Shown: positions 9,550 to 22,847, numbered from the stretch's first letter. The stretch is DNA of 64,000 nucleotides from Micrococcales bacterium (GCA_009785115.1 WQWY01000004.1:1-64000); one strand, 5' to 3'. Notes: generated from the letters alone by a model not told the origin. Made by a program: numbers and translations.

Positions 9550-9870
9550 TCACCCGTACAGGTCGATGAGGGCCTTGACCTGGTGCGGGCCGAGGCCGCG
9601 CACGCGACGGGTCTCCGAGATGCCGATGTCGGCCATGACCTTCTTGGCCTTGACCTTGCCGACGCCGGGCAGGGACTCGAGCAGGGAGACGACCTTCAGC
9701 TTGCCGATGGTCTCGTCCTGCTGCCCCTGCGCGATCACCTCAGAGAGCTTGCCCTGGGAGTACTTGAGGCGGTTCTTCACCTCGGCACGCTTCTGTCGAG
9801 CGGCGGCGGCCTTCTTCAGAGCCTCGGCACGTTGTTCGGGAGTCAGCGGGGGAAGAGCCACGCGGGTCAC
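9550..9870 (-). CDS. mihF: Integration host factor, actinobacterial type (mIHF)
   Basis: mIHF is a small nucleoid-associated DNA-bending protein restricted to Actinobacteria, unrelated to E. coli IHF. The 106-residue protein has a basic helical N-terminus (residues 1-45) and a helix-two-turn-helix core containing [23 protein letters not shown] and [16 protein letters not shown]. The GTG start at 9870 has GAGAAG directly upstream. Its position just before gmk and after pyrF is the conserved actinobacterial order and is one of the clearest taxonomic markers in the window. Confidence 0.95.
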   Translation of the reverse strand: MTRVALPPLTPEQRAEALKKAAAARQKRAEVKNRLKYSQGKLSEVIAQGQQDETIGKLKVVSLLESLPGVGKVKAKKVMADIGISETRRVRGLGPHQVKALIDLYG

Positions 9871-9993
9871 CTTCTCGTCGATCGGTCGGGTATAAGCTCA
9901 CGCCAGAGGCGGATCGTCCGTCGAACCTATCATCACCAGCCGGGCTGGCAACATCACCGTGCGTCCCCTGACAACACCGAGCCCGGCGGGGTG

Positions 9994-10874
9994 TCATCGC
10001 CCGAGCGCCGTGGCGGCCTGCTCGGCGGCCCGAGCGGCCGCACCGGCCAGCGCGCCGTGGCTCGGCCCGGCGCCCAGGACGGCGCGCGAGGACGAGGCCA
10101 GCACCGCGCTCCGAGCCTCGCCGAAGACCTCGGCCAGCTCCGGAGCCTCCGCGCCCTGCGCCCCCACGCCCGGGGCCAGCAGAGGGCCGCGCACCTCGGC
10201 CAGGTCCAGCCCCAGCCTGGCCGGGGCGTCGCCCACCGTGGCACCGACGACCAGGCCGACAGGACCGAGCCTCGACGTGCCGGCCGCCGCTCTGTTGACC
10301 TCGGCGGCCGCTCGGGCCACGCCGACCGCCACGGGGACCCCGTCGGGGCCGACGGCGTGCTGCACCCCGGGCCCCTCAGGGTTGGAGGTCAGCGCGAGGA
10401 CGAAGACCCCGCGCCCGCTGGCCACCGCGGCGTCGACCGCCGGGCGCAAGGAGCCGAAACCCAGGTAGGGCGACAAGGTCACCGCGTCACCGGCGAGCGG
10501 CGAGCCGTCACGCAGGTAGGCGTCGGCGTAGCCGGCCATGGTCGAGCCGATGTCGCCCCGCTTGGCGTCGACCACCACGAGGGTGCCCGCCTCCCGGGCC
10601 GCGGCGATGACCTCTTCGAGCACCGCGACCCCGGCCGAGCCGTGGCGCTCGAAGAGCGCGGACTGCGGCTTGAGGGCGGCGACCCGCCCTCCCAGGGCCT
10701 CCACGACGCCCACGGAGAAGCGTCGCAGCCCCTCGAGGTCGTCAGCCAGGCCCCAGGCCGCCAGCAGGCTCGGGTGCGGGTCGATACCGACCGCCAGCGG
10801 CCCGTGGGTGGCCGTCGCCGCCGCCAGGCGGTCGCCGAAGCCCGGGGCCGCCGGGCTCGCTCCGCGCCCCACGG

Positions 10875-10878
<4 letters not shown>
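9994..10878 (-). CDS. pyrF: Orotidine 5'-phosphate decarboxylase (group II)
   Basis: It performs the last step of UMP synthesis, decarboxylation of OMP. The 294-residue length and the motif [21 protein letters not shown] (catalytic Lys and Asp residues) identify the longer actinobacterial form. [15 protein letters not shown] near residue 30 holds the first substrate Asp. The ATG overlaps the carB stop by four bases (ATGA), so it is the last gene of the pyr operon. The 123-bp gap that follows contains only a weak 5-bp hairpin near 9936-9948. Confidence 0.97.
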
Positions 10879-14737
<3,859 letters not shown>

Positions 14738-14741
<4 letters not shown>

Positions 14742-15340
14742 CTGGACTCCTTGTTCTCAAAAGTACGATTGTTCTCAGGGGTGCGATCGTTCTCACGAGC
14801 GCGGTCGTCGTCGAGATCGCTGTCACGCAGGAGCGTGTCCACCGCGGCGATCAGCGCCTCCTGGTCCGCGGAGCGGCGCATCCTCAACGCGCTGGCCAGC
14901 GGTCCTCTGGTCTCCCCTGTCCCGTCGTCAGGCGCCGAGGGAGCCCACTCCAGGACGACGAGCGCGTCGGGGTCTCGCAGCATCTTCCCTGCCTGCCCGG
15001 CGCTGGTGGCCACGGAGCGCAGGTGCTCCGGGTCGAGGAACAGCCGCACGCCGGCCCGGTCCACGAGCACGCCGGTGGTGAACACCCGCACCGTCGCCGA
15101 CGCCTGGAGGCCCAGGCCGTGGGCGACCACCCGGTCGAGCCGGTCGCCAGCGCTCACCGTGGAGACGTAGACCGCGTCCAGCGGCCGCGTGAGCGGCTCG
15201 CCCAGGTCGTCAGGCACCTGCGGGAGCGCGGGCAGCAGCGCCTCGGAGCGTCGCGCCCGGCCGGCCCAGCCCGAGCGCATGCCCACCAGGACGAGCACCA
15301 GCACCGCGGCGACGAGCGTCCCCGCGATCGCCCAGCCCAT
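14738..15340 (-). CDS. PH-like domain membrane protein of the pyr operon
   Basis: This 200-residue protein has one N-terminal membrane helix ([19 protein letters not shown], residues 3-21), then a soluble region from about 40 to 165 resembling the PH-like domain proteins found between pyrC and carA in Actinobacteria. The C-terminus is very acidic and Asn/Glu-rich ([17 protein letters not shown]). The ATG overlaps the pyrC stop by one base (TGATG) and its own stop overlaps the carA' start by four, so it is tightly embedded in the operon. Its function is not known to me; a role in pyrimidine uptake or operon function is only suggested by position. Confidence 0.75.
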
Positions 15341-16659
15341 CAGCGGCCCTCGACCAGACGCCCGTCCAGCACGGTGGGCCGGCCGTGCAAGAACGTCGCG
15401 ACCACGCGCCCGGGCAGCTCCATCCCGCCGAACGGGGAGTTCATCGAGGCGGTGGCCTGCTCCTGCGGGACCACGACGCGGCGGGCGTCGGGGTCGACGA
15501 GGGTCAGGTTCGCCGGCTCCCCCACCGCGATCGGTCGGCCCTGGTCGGCCACCCGTCCGATGCGGGCGGGCTCGAAGGACATGACCCGGGCCACGTCCGC
15601 CCAGGTCATGCGGCCGGTCTCCACCATGGCGGCCTGGACCACGCTCAGCGCGGTCTCCAGCCCCGTCATCCCGAACGCCGCGGCCGCCCACTCGCAGTCC
15701 TTGTCCTCGCGCGGGTGCGGGGCGTGGTCGGTGCCGACCACGTCGATGGTCCCGTCGGCCAGCCCGGCGCGGACCGCCTCGACGTCGGCCTCGGTGCGCA
15801 GCGGCGGGTTGACCTTGAACACCGGGTCGTAGCTGCGGACCAGCTCGTCGGTGAGGTACAGGTGGTGCGGCGTGGCCTCGGCGGTCACGTCGATGCCACG
15901 CGTCTTGGCCCAGCGCACGATCTCGACCGAGCCCGCGGTGGACAGGTGCAGCACGTGCAGCCGGGAGCCGACGTGCTCGGCGAGCAGCACGTCGCGGGCG
16001 ATGATCGCCTCCTCGGCCACGGCGGGCCAACCGGCCAGGCCGAGCTCGGCGCTGACCACGCCCTCGTGCATCTGGGCGGTGGCCGTCAGGCGGGGCTCCT
16101 GGGCGTGCTGGGCGATCACCGCGTCGAACGCCTTGGCGTACTCCAGCGCCCGGCGCATCACCACCGGGTCGGCCACGCACCTGCCGTCGTCGGAGAACAC
16201 CCGCACCGCGGCGGCCGACTGGGCCATCGCCCCGAGCTCGGCCAGCTGCTCGCCGGCCAGGCCCACGGTGACCGCCCCGACAGGGCGCACGTCGGCGTAG
16301 CCGGCGTCGCGACCCAGCCGCCAGACCTGCTCGACCACACCGGCGGTGTCAGCCACCGGCGAGGTGTTCGCCATGGCGTGCACGCAGGTGAAGCCCCCGA
16401 GGGCCGCGGCCCGGGTGCCGGAGGCGACCGTCTCGGCGTCCTCACGACCGGGCTCGCGCAGGTGGGTGTGCAGGTCGACCAGGCCGGGCAGCAGCACCAG
16501 CCCCTCCGCCTCGATGCGCTGGGCGTCACGAGCGGCGTCGGCAGCCTCAGCCCCCTGTGTCAGGTCAGAACCCAGCGCGGCGATCTTCCCGTCGGCGATC
16601 AGCACGTCGGTCGGTGCCTCACCCAAGACGCGGGCACCGGTCAGCAGGTAGGTGGTCAT
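15340..16659 (-). CDS. pyrC: Dihydroorotase
   Basis: It cyclises carbamoyl-aspartate to dihydroorotate. From the ATG at 16659 the protein is 439 residues, the class I length. Visible are the metal-binding VDLHTHLREPGREDAETV near residue 60, HLSTAGSVEIVRWAK, EATPHHLYLTDE and the C-terminal GTDHAPHPREDKD. The frame is open far upstream across pyrB, but the ATG overlapping the pyrB stop by one base and the start [13 protein letters not shown] fix the N-terminus. Confidence 0.97.
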   Translation of the reverse strand: MTTYLLTGARVLGEAPTDVLIADGKIAALGSDLTQGAEAADAARDAQRIEAEGLVLLPGLVDLHTHLREPGREDAETVASGTRAAALGGFTCVHAMANTSPVADTAGVVEQVWRLGRDAGYADVRPVGAVTVGLAGEQLAELGAMAQSAAAVRVFSDDGRCVADPVVMRRALEYAKAFDAVIAQHAQEPRLTATAQMHEGVVSAELGLAGWPAVAEEAIIARDVLLAEHVGSRLHVLHLSTAGSVEIVRWAKTRGIDVTAEATPHHLYLTDELVRSYDPVFKVNPPLRTEADVEAVRAGLADGTIDVVGTDHAPHPREDKDCEWAAAAFGMTGLETALSVVQAAMVETGRMTWADVARVMSFEPARIGRVADQGRPIAVGEPANLTLVDPDARRVVVPQEQATASMNSPFGGMELPGRVVATFLHGRPTVLDGRLVEGR

Positions 16660-17669
16660 CAGGCGGCTCCTTCGATCGGCGCGGGGTTCTCGGCATGTCC
16701 GGGCGGTGACGCATCGCCAGCCCCGGCGAGCAGGAGGTAGAGCGCGGCCATCCGGACCGCGACCCCGTTGCCGACCTGCTCCACGATCACCGACCGCGGG
16801 CTGTCGGCGGCGTCGGCGGAGATCTCCAGGCCACGGTTCATCGGGCCGGGGTGCATGACGATCGCGTGGTCGGGCAGCCGGGCGAACCTCCGGGCGTCCA
16901 GCCCATAGCTGCGGCTGTACTCGAGCGCGCTGGGGAAGAAGCCTCCGCCGCCCATCCGCTCGCGCTGGACGCGCAGCATCATCACCGCGTCTGGCTCGGT
17001 GTCGAGCACCTGGTCGAAGTCGTAGGAGACCTCGCAGGTCCACGGCTCGACCCCCACGGGCACGAGCGTCGGCGGGGCCACCAGCGTGACCCGCGCGCCG
17101 AGGGTGTGCAGCAGCTCCACGTTGGAGCGGGCCACCCGGGAGTGCAGGATGTCGCCGACGATGACCACGTGCTGGCCGTCCAGGCCGTGCCCGACCGGGT
17201 CGACACCGCCGCGCAGACCGACGAGGTGGCGGCGCAGCGTGTAGGCGTCCAGCAGCGCCTGGGTGGGGTGCTGGTGGGTGCCGTCGCCGGCGTTGAGCAC
17301 CGCCCCCGTCATCCAGCCGGAGCGCGCCAGGACGTGCGGCGCCCCCGAGGCGGAGTGGCGGATGACGACCGCGTCGGCACCCATCGCCTGCAGGGTCAGG
17401 GCGGTGTCCTTCAGGGACTCCCCCTTGGAGACGCTGGAGCCGCGCGCGGAGAAGTTGATGACGTCGGCGGACAGCCGCTTGGCCGCCGTCTCGAAGGAGA
17501 TGCGGGTGCGGGTCGAGTCCTCGAAGAACAGGTTCACCACGGTGCGCCCGCGCAGGGTCGGGAGCTTCTTGATCTCACGCTCCTGCGTGGCCGCCATGGC
17601 GGCGGTCGTGTCCAGGATCGTCACGGCCTCAGAGCGGCTGAGGTCTCCGGCCGAGAGCAGGTGCTTCAT
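16659..17669 (-). CDS. pyrB: Aspartate carbamoyltransferase catalytic subunit
   Basis: It condenses carbamoyl phosphate with aspartate. All active-site motifs are seen in 336 residues: [13 protein letters not shown] (carbamoyl-phosphate site), [27 protein letters not shown] and [11 protein letters not shown]. There is no pyrI regulatory gene beside it, as is normal for Gram-positives. Its stop overlaps the pyrC start by one base and its start overlaps pyrR by four. Confidence 0.97.
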   Translation of the reverse strand: MKHLLSAGDLSRSEAVTILDTTAAMAATQEREIKKLPTLRGRTVVNLFFEDSTRTRISFETAAKRLSADVINFSARGSSVSKGESLKDTALTLQAMGADAVVIRHSASGAPHVLARSGWMTGAVLNAGDGTHQHPTQALLDAYTLRRHLVGLRGGVDPVGHGLDGQHVVIVGDILHSRVARSNVELLHTLGARVTLVAPPTLVPVGVEPWTCEVSYDFDQVLDTEPDAVMMLRVQRERMGGGGFFPSALEYSRSYGLDARRFARLPDHAIVMHPGPMNRGLEISADAADSPRSVIVEQVGNGVAVRMAALYLLLAGAGDASPPGHAENPAPIEGAA

Positions 17670-18247
17670 CGCACGTCTCCGTTCAGCAGCACGGCGTCGC
17701 GGCCGTCGATCTCGTCCAGGAGCACCCGGACCCTCTCGGCGGACGACGTGGGGAGGTTCTTGCCGACGTAGTCGGCACGGATCGGCAGCTCACGGTGCCC
17801 ACGGTCGACCAGGACGGCGAGCTGGACGGCACGCGGGCGGCCCAGGTCGTTGAGGGCGTCGAGCGCGGCACGGATGGTGCGCCCGGAGTAGAGCACGTCG
17901 TCGACGAGCACCACCACCTTGCCGTCGATGCCTCCTGGTGGCAGCGACGTGGCGCCGATGGTGCGGACGGGCTGGCGGGCGAGATCGTCGCGGTGCATCG
18001 TGACGTCGAGGTCACCGACCACCGCGTCGGCGTCGACGTCTGCCTCGACGCGGGCGATCGTCCGCGCCAGGCGGCGTGCCAGCGGGACGCCGCGGGTCGG
18101 GATGCCGAGCAGCACGACGTCTGCCGCTCCGTGGTTGCGTTCGAGGATCTCGTGGCCGATCCGGACCAGAGCCCGGGCCATGTCACCGGGATCGAAGATC
18201 TCCGTGGTCCGGCCGCCATCGGCCAGACCGTCCGTGGGCACAGACAT
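17666..18247 (-). CDS. pyrR: Bifunctional pyr operon regulator / uracil phosphoribosyltransferase
   Basis: PyrR binds pyr mRNA when UMP is plentiful and also has a weak uracil phosphoribosyltransferase activity. The 193-residue protein carries the type I PRTase PRPP loop [19 protein letters not shown] near residue 120, plus [14 protein letters not shown] and the C-terminal [18 protein letters not shown]. It is the first gene of the pyr operon and overlaps pyrB by four bases. Its own leader carries an RNA motif matching the PyrR-binding loop over the Shine-Dalgarno, suggesting translational self-repression. Confidence 0.96.
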   Translation of the reverse strand: MSVPTDGLADGGRTTEIFDPGDMARALVRIGHEILERNHGAADVVLLGIPTRGVPLARRLARTIARVEADVDADAVVGDLDVTMHRDDLARQPVRTIGATSLPPGGIDGKVVVLVDDVLYSGRTIRAALDALNDLGRPRAVQLAVLVDRGHRELPIRADYVGKNLPTSSAERVRVLLDEIDGRDAVLLNGDVR

Positions 18248-18253
18248 GCTGCT

Positions 18254-18278
18254 GACTCCCTTCCCCGCCTCTCTGGAC
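18254..18278 (-). promoter_or_regulatory. PyrR-binding loop over the pyrR ribosome-binding site
   Basis: The minus-strand leader contains GUCCAGAGAGGC followed by GGGGAAGGGAGUC, with outer GAC/GUC pairing. CCAGAGAGGC followed by a purine-rich AAGG is the core of Bacillus pyr anti-antiterminator loops. The AAGGGAG that serves as Shine-Dalgarno for the pyrR ATG (eight bases away) is inside the motif. No terminator/antiterminator pair is present, so translational repression, as described in Mycobacterium smegmatis, is the likelier mechanism. Confidence 0.7.
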
Positions 18279-18304
18279 GGTCCTTAAAGGTGCTGTCGCG
18301 CCGC

Positions 18305-18310
18305 ATCCTA
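18305..18310 (-). promoter_or_regulatory. -10 element of the pyr operon promoter
   Basis: TAGGAT on the minus strand lies 58 bases upstream of the pyrR ATG, matches TANNNT and is identical to the fmt and aspS boxes. A start about seven bases downstream gives a leader of about 50 nt that just contains the PyrR-binding loop. No clear -35 is seen. Confidence 0.45.
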
Positions 18311-18401
18311 CCCGCTGCGTGAAGCGTCTCGGAAGCACCTGACGCCCCGGAGAGAGGCGGCCGACCTCGACCGCGCTGCTCACGCGGCGGGGAGGTCTAC
18401 C

Positions 18402-18464
18402 ATGTGTCCGGCCACGAGGGCCGCTGTGTCGAGCCGGAGGATCTGCGTCCGATGTCCAAGGTGA
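18402..18464 (+). CDS. Possible 20-residue leader peptide overlapping the tryptophanase-like gene
   Basis: An ATG at 18402, six bases after GGGGAGG, opens a 20-codon frame starting MCPATRAAV and ending CVRCPR, with TGA at 18462-18464, 13 bases inside the downstream gene's ATG at 18452. It holds three Cys and four Arg-rich stretches but no Trp, unlike E. coli TnaC. The same Shine-Dalgarno could instead serve the in-frame GTG at 18404 of the enzyme gene, so the peptide is a hypothesis. Confidence 0.3.
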   Translation: MCPATRAAVSSRRICVRCPR

Positions 18465-19900
18465 CCTACTTCTCTGGTGAGACGTTCCCGCTGGAGATGC
18501 ACAAGGTGCGCATCATCCAGAAGCTCACCCTCCTGCCGGTCGAGGAGCGCCTGCGAGCCATCGACGAGGCCGGCTACAACACCTTCCTGCTCCAGAACGC
18601 CGACGTCTTCCTCGACATGCTGACGGACTCTGGCGTCAACGCCATGTCCGACCGTCAGCAGGCCGCCATGCTCCAGGCCGACGACGCCTACGCCGGGTCG
18701 GCCACGTTCACCAGGCTGCACGACAAGCTCCGGGAGGTCTTCGGCAAGAAGTACTTCCTGCCCGCTCACCAGGGCCGTGCCGCCGAGCACATCCTGAGCG
18801 TGGCCTTCGTCAAGCCCGGCATGGTCGTGCCGATGAACTACCACTTCACGACGATGAAGCAGCACATCACCGCGCTCGGCGGCCAGGTCGTGGAGCTGAT
18901 CCCGCCGGAGGGCGTGGCCGTCACCAGCGACAACCCGTTCAAGGGCAACGTCGACCTCGCGCACGTCGAGCGGCTGATCGCCGAGCACGGGCCTGAGAAC
19001 ATCGCCTTCTTCCGGATGGAGGCGGGGACGAACCTCATCGGGGGCCAGCCTTTCTCCCTGGCCAACCTGCGAGCCGTCTCCCACCTGTGCCGCAAGGAGG
19101 GCGTCAGGCTCGTGCTCGACGCCTCCCTGCTGGCCGACAACCTCCACTTCATCAAGAACCGCGAGCCGGAGTGCGCCGACTGGTCGATCGCCCAGATCGC
19201 GGCGGCGATGGCCGACTGTGCCGACATCATCTACTTCTCGGCCCGCAAGCTCGGTTTCGGCCGTGGCGGCGGCATCGTCATCGACGACGACGCCCTCTAC
19301 AGAGACCTGCGCGCCTGGGTGCCGATGTACGAGGGGTTCCTGACCTACGGCGGCATGTCCGTACGCGAGATGGAAGCCATCACGATCGGCCTCGACGAGA
19401 CCCTCGACGAGGACATGATCAACCAGGGTCCGGTGTTCATCGCCCACTTCGTCAACGAGATGGAGCGTCGCGGCATCCCCGTCATCACCCCGCCCGGCGG
19501 TCTGGGTGCGCACGTCGACGCGGCCCGCTTCCTCGACCACGTCGACCAGCGCCAGTACCCGTCTGGCGCGCTGGCGGCGGCCGTCTACCTCGCCTCGGGT
19601 GTGCGCGGCATGGAGCGCGGCACCATGTCGGAGCAGCGCGAGCCCGACGGCACCGAGCCGTTGTCTCACATGGAGCTGCTGCGCCTGGCCCTGCCCCGTC
19701 GCGTCTTCACGCTCTCCCAGGTCAACTACGCCGTCGACCGCATCCACTGGTTGCACGCCAACCGCCGCATCGTCGGCGGCCTGCGATGGACGGAAGAGCC
19801 GGAGATCCTGCGCTTCTTCTACGGCCGCCTCGCCCCCATCGGCGACTGGCAGCACGCCCTGGTGGCGAAGTTCCGTGAGGACTTCGGCCCCAGCCTGTGA
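18452..19900 (+). CDS. Tryptophanase / beta-eliminating lyase family protein, divergent active site
   Basis: This PLP enzyme is of the tryptophanase/tyrosine phenol-lyase family, which splits amino acids to ammonia, pyruvate and a leaving group. The 482-residue length fits. Alignable to E. coli TnaA are GGQPFSLANLRA, the cofactor Asp223 in VLDAS, HFIKNREPE, and the Schiff-base Lys266 in SARKLGFGRGGG. Where TnaA has Arg226 contacting the cofactor, this protein has Leu226, and the residue after the PLP Lys is Leu not Asp, so the substrate may differ from Trp. Start: ATG at 18452 with GGAGG 11 bases upstream; a 498-residue form from GTG 18404 is also possible. It is monocistronic and divergent from pyrR. 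Confidence 0.75.
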   Translation: MSKVTYFSGETFPLEMHKVRIIQKLTLLPVEERLRAIDEAGYNTFLLQNADVFLDMLTDSGVNAMSDRQQAAMLQADDAYAGSATFTRLHDKLREVFGKKYFLPAHQGRAAEHILSVAFVKPGMVVPMNYHFTTMKQHITALGGQVVELIPPEGVAVTSDNPFKGNVDLAHVERLIAEHGPENIAFFRMEAGTNLIGGQPFSLANLRAVSHLCRKEGVRLVLDASLLADNLHFIKNREPECADWSIAQIAAAMADCADIIYFSARKLGFGRGGGIVIDDDALYRDLRAWVPMYEGFLTYGGMSVREMEAITIGLDETLDEDMINQGPVFIAHFVNEMERRGIPVITPPGGLGAHVDAARFLDHVDQRQYPSGALAAAVYLASGVRGMERGTMSEQREPDGTEPLSHMELLRLALPRRVFTLSQVNYAVDRIHWLHANRRIVGGLRWTEEPEILRFFYGRLAPIGDWQHALVAKFREDFGPSL

Positions 19901-19958
19901 CCCCCCGGCCAGCCCCGCCACGTCGTCGGCGGCGCTGACGTCAGGCCACGGGTCCGCG

Positions 19959-20387
19959 TCAGGCCAGGAGGGTGGGCTTCAGGTCGATCAGACGGCCCAG
20001 GAGGCCGTTGACGAAGCCCGGGGACTCGTCGGTGGAGAGGTCACGGACCATCTCGACGGCCTCGTCCGCGGCGACAGCGTCGGGCACGTCGTCGTTCCAG
20101 AGGATCTCCCACGTGCCCAGACGCAAGACGCAGCGGTCGACCGCGGGCATCCGGTCGAGCGTCCAGCCCTGGGCGTAGGTGGTGAGCAGCTCGTCGATCC
20201 GCTCGCGATGCGTCAGCACGCCCTCGACCATGTCTGCCGCGTACCGGGGCAACGAGGACGAGTGCGTGCCGGGGTCGGTGACCCGCTCAGCGAGCAGCGT
20301 GGCGGGGTCGACACCGCGCTGCTCGGCCTCGAACAAGACGTCCAGGGCTCTGCGGCGAGCCTTGCTGCGCGAGCCGAGAGTGCTCAT
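19959..20387 (-). CDS. nusB: Transcription antitermination factor NusB
   Basis: NusB binds boxA RNA with S10 in rRNA antitermination. The all-helical 142-residue protein contains SKARRRALDVLFEAEQRG at the N-terminus, LLTTYAQGWTLDRMPAVDR in the middle and VNGLLGRLIDLKP at the end. The ATG overlaps the efp stop by one base, so the two are translationally coupled, as in many Actinobacteria. The 58-bp gap to the convergent tryptophanase-like gene has no strong hairpin. Confidence 0.97.
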   Translation of the reverse strand: MSTLGSRSKARRRALDVLFEAEQRGVDPATLLAERVTDPGTHSSSLPRYAADMVEGVLTHRERIDELLTTYAQGWTLDRMPAVDRCVLRLGTWEILWNDDVPDAVAADEAVEMVRDLSTDESPGFVNGLLGRLIDLKPTLLA

Positions 20388-20950
20388 CAGTCGTTGACGC
20401 GGCCCAGGTAGCTGCCGTCGCGGGTGTCCACCTTGACCTTGGTGCCCTGGTTGAGGAACAGCGGGACCTGGATCTCGTACCCGGTCTCGAGCGTGGCGGG
20501 CTTGGTGCCGGCCGAGGAGCGGTCACCCTGGAGGCCCGGCTCGGTGTAGGTGATCTCCAGCACCACCGAGGCGGGCAGCTCGACGTACAGCGGGTTGCCG
20601 TCGTTGAGCGCGACGATCGCGGTCTGGTTCTCCAGCATGAAGTGCGCGGCGTCACCGACGATGGCCTCAGACAGGTGCATCTGGTCGTAGTCGGTCATGT
20701 CCATGAACACGAAGTCCGACCCGTCCTTGTACAGGTACTGCATCTCGCGCTTGTCGACGTTGGCCGTCTCGACCTTCACCCCGGCGTTGAAGGTGCGGTC
20801 CAGCACCTTGCCAGACAGGACGTTCTTCAGGGTGGTGCGCACGAAGGCGCCACCCTTGCCGGGCTTGACGTGCTGAAACTGCACGACGGTCCACAGCTGG
20901 CCGTCGATGCGCAGCACCATGCCGTTCTTCAGGTCGTTGGTGGTCGCCAC
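20387..20950 (-). CDS. efp: Translation elongation factor P
   Basis: EF-P rescues ribosomes stalled at polyproline stretches. The 187-residue protein starts at the GTG at 20950 ([18 protein letters not shown]). The conserved loop reads [15 protein letters not shown], keeping the Lys at the tip. The three beta-barrel domains are complete, ending [17 protein letters not shown]. It follows aroB after 131 bp, so it probably has its own promoter, and leads into nusB. Confidence 0.97.
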   Translation of the reverse strand: MATTNDLKNGMVLRIDGQLWTVVQFQHVKPGKGGAFVRTTLKNVLSGKVLDRTFNAGVKVETANVDKREMQYLYKDGSDFVFMDMTDYDQMHLSEAIVGDAAHFMLENQTAIVALNDGNPLYVELPASVVLEITYTEPGLQGDRSSAGTKPATLETGYEIQVPLFLNQGTKVKVDTRDGSYLGRVND

Positions 20951-20991
20951 AGGCTCGTTCTCTCGTCGCAGGGGTGTTCGGGCCGCAGGCC

Positions 20992-20997
20992 ATCGTA
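20992..20997 (-). promoter_or_regulatory. Candidate -10 element for efp-nusB
   Basis: TACGAT on the minus strand, 41 bases upstream of the efp GTG, fits TANNNT. It is the only such box in the 131-bp gap between aroB and efp. No clear -35 is seen. Confidence 0.3.
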
Positions 20998-21081
20998 GCG
21001 GGGGTCGAGGGCGTGCTGCGCAGGGACCTGCATGACGCGCTCTTGGCCCGGCCACGGTCTGGCCCGGCAGGGCGCCAGCCC

Positions 21082-22176
21082 TCAGGCGGTGTCGGCCGGT
21101 GCCGCGATCTCCGCGTAAGCGGCGGCCAGCAGGGTCGGGTCGGGTCCCTCGAGACGGCTCGGTCGCGCCACCTCGTCCAGGAGCACGAAGCGCAGCAGCG
21201 AGCCCCGGGCCTTCTTGTCTCGGCGCATCACCGGCAGCAGCTGCTCCCAGCGGTCGCCACGGTAGGTCGTGGGCAGCCCGAGCGTGGTGAGCACCTGGCG
21301 GTGACGGTCCACGAGCGCCTCGTCGGCCCGGCCGGCCAGGCGCGACAGCTCGGCCGCGTAGACCATGCCGACAGACACCGCTGCCCCGTGACGCCAGCGG
21401 TAGCGCTCGACCTGCTCGATCGCGTGGCCGAAGGTGTGCCCGTAGTTGAGGATCTCCCGCAGGCCCGACTCGCGCAGGTCGGCCGAGACCACGTCCGCCT
21501 TCACCGCGACCGCCCGCTCCACCAGCTCGCGCAGCACGGGCGAGCCGGGGTCTGTCGCGCCCTCCGGATCTGCCTCGATCAGGTCGAGGATCACCGGGTC
21601 CGCGATGAACCCGCACTTGACCACCTCGGCCATGCCGGCCACCAGGTCGTGCCGGGGCAGGGACTCCAACGTCGCCAGGTCGCAGATCACCCCGGCCGGC
21701 GGGTGGAAGGCCCCGACGAGGTTCTTGCCCTCGGCCGTGTTGATCCCCGTCTTGCCGCCGACCGCCGCGTCCACCATGCCGAGCAGCGTGGTGGGCACCT
21801 GGATCACGCGGACCCCACGTAGCCAGGTGGCCGCGACGAACCCGGCCAGATCGGTCGTCGCACCGCCGCCCAGCCCCACCACGACGTCGGAACGGGTGAA
21901 CCCGGCCTGCCCCAGCACCTGCCAGCAGAACGAGGCGACCTGCGCGGTCTTGGAGTCCTCGGCGTCGGGAACCTCAGCGAGCACCACACGCCGCCCGTTC
22001 GCCTCCAGGTCGGCGCGCACCGCGTCGGCCGTGACGGCCAGCGTCGGCGGGTGGATCACGAGCACCGAGGTCCCTGGAGGCCCGACGAGGGCGTCGATCT
22101 CCCCCAGCAGGTGCTCACCGACGACGACCTCGTAGGGCGCCTCACCGCGGACGGCCAGGCGGGTGGGTGTCGTCAC
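21082..22176 (-). CDS. aroB: 3-Dehydroquinate synthase
   Basis: It makes 3-dehydroquinate from DAHP, the second shikimate step, using NAD and a metal. In 364 residues the NAD-binding [22 protein letters not shown], the substrate/metal motif [19 protein letters not shown], and the metal-binding [11 protein letters not shown] are all present. The stop overlaps nothing, but the start overlaps aroK by four bases. A short 5-bp hairpin (21069-21082) lies directly at its stop. Confidence 0.97.
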   Translation of the reverse strand: MTTPTRLAVRGEAPYEVVVGEHLLGEIDALVGPPGTSVLVIHPPTLAVTADAVRADLEANGRRVVLAEVPDAEDSKTAQVASFCWQVLGQAGFTRSDVVVGLGGGATTDLAGFVAATWLRGVRVIQVPTTLLGMVDAAVGGKTGINTAEGKNLVGAFHPPAGVICDLATLESLPRHDLVAGMAEVVKCGFIADPVILDLIEADPEGATDPGSPVLRELVERAVAVKADVVSADLRESGLREILNYGHTFGHAIEQVERYRWRHGAAVSVGMVYAAELSRLAGRADEALVDRHRQVLTTLGLPTTYRGDRWEQLLPVMRRDKKARGSLLRFVLLDEVARPSRLEGPDPTLLAAAYAEIAAPADTA

Positions 22177-22847
22177 GGTACCTCCGGGAGCAGGTGGGCT
22201 GCGGCAGCGGTGCGAGTCTCCCTCAGACGGTGCTCGATCTGCTCCGCGATCTCGTCAGGCGTCATCGCGTCGGTGAGCACCCACAGCGTGGAGACCTGCT
22301 CGTAGACCGGGCGCCGGGTGGTCACCAGGTCTGCCCAGCGACGCTCGGGGTCGTCGACGAGCAGAGGCCGGGAGGCGGCCTCGCCCACCCGCGCCACAGC
22401 GACGTCGGCGCTGACGTCGAGGAACACGACGATGCCACCGCCGGCCACGTACCGGGCCAGGGCGTCCTGGGTCAGCGGGTGCGTCACCGCTCCCCCGCCC
22501 AGAGCCAGCACGCCGTCGTGCTCGCGGAGGGCGCGGCGCACCGTCTCCTGCTCGATCTCGCGAAAACGCGGCTCGCCGTCGGTGTCGAAGATGTCGCAGA
22601 CCGTGCGCCGCTGGTCGGTCTCGATGTCGATGTCGGTGTCACGCAGGTTCAGGTGCCAGCGCCGCGCCAGCGCGCGCCCGACGCTCGTCTTTCCCGAACC
22701 CATCGGCCCGCACAGCACGACGGCAGGGCCCCAGGCCGGCCGGGACGTTCCCATGCACGTCACCCTAGCCGGGGGCCCCGAGGACGGCTCGGCGTGCCCG
22801 GAGGTGTCGAAGCCTGTCTCGTCGTCTCTCGGTGCGACCGGGCTCAT
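22173..22847 (-). CDS. aroK: Shikimate kinase
   Basis: It phosphorylates shikimate at O3. The active site is complete: P-loop [14 protein letters not shown], shikimate-binding DTDID and [15 protein letters not shown], and the lid Arg in [12 protein letters not shown]. From the ATG at 22847, which overlaps the aroD stop (ATGA), the protein is 224 residues with a disordered 32-residue N-terminus; an internal ATG at about 22754 would give the usual length. This is the functional copy of the two aroK-like genes in the operon. Confidence 0.93.
   Translation of the reverse strand: MSPVAPRDDETGFDTSGHAEPSSGPPARVTCMGTSRPAWGPAVVLCGPMGSGKTSVGRALARRWHLNLRDTDIDIETDQRRTVCDIFDTDGEPRFREIEQETVRRALREHDGVLALGGGAVTHPLTQDALARYVAGGGIVVFLDVSADVAVARVGEAASRPLLVDDPERRWADLVTTRRPVYEQVSTLWVLTDAMTPDEIAEQIEHRLRETRTAAAAHLLPEVP

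Noticed and set aside
18380..19921. A 513-codon minus-strand ORF opposite the tryptophanase-like gene
   Set aside because: Low-complexity Val/Asp/Arg/His composition and no motifs; a shadow of the real gene.
21069..21082. AGGGC/GCCCT hairpin at the aroB stop as a terminator
   Set aside because: Only five base pairs and no U-tract; too weak to call in such GC-rich DNA.
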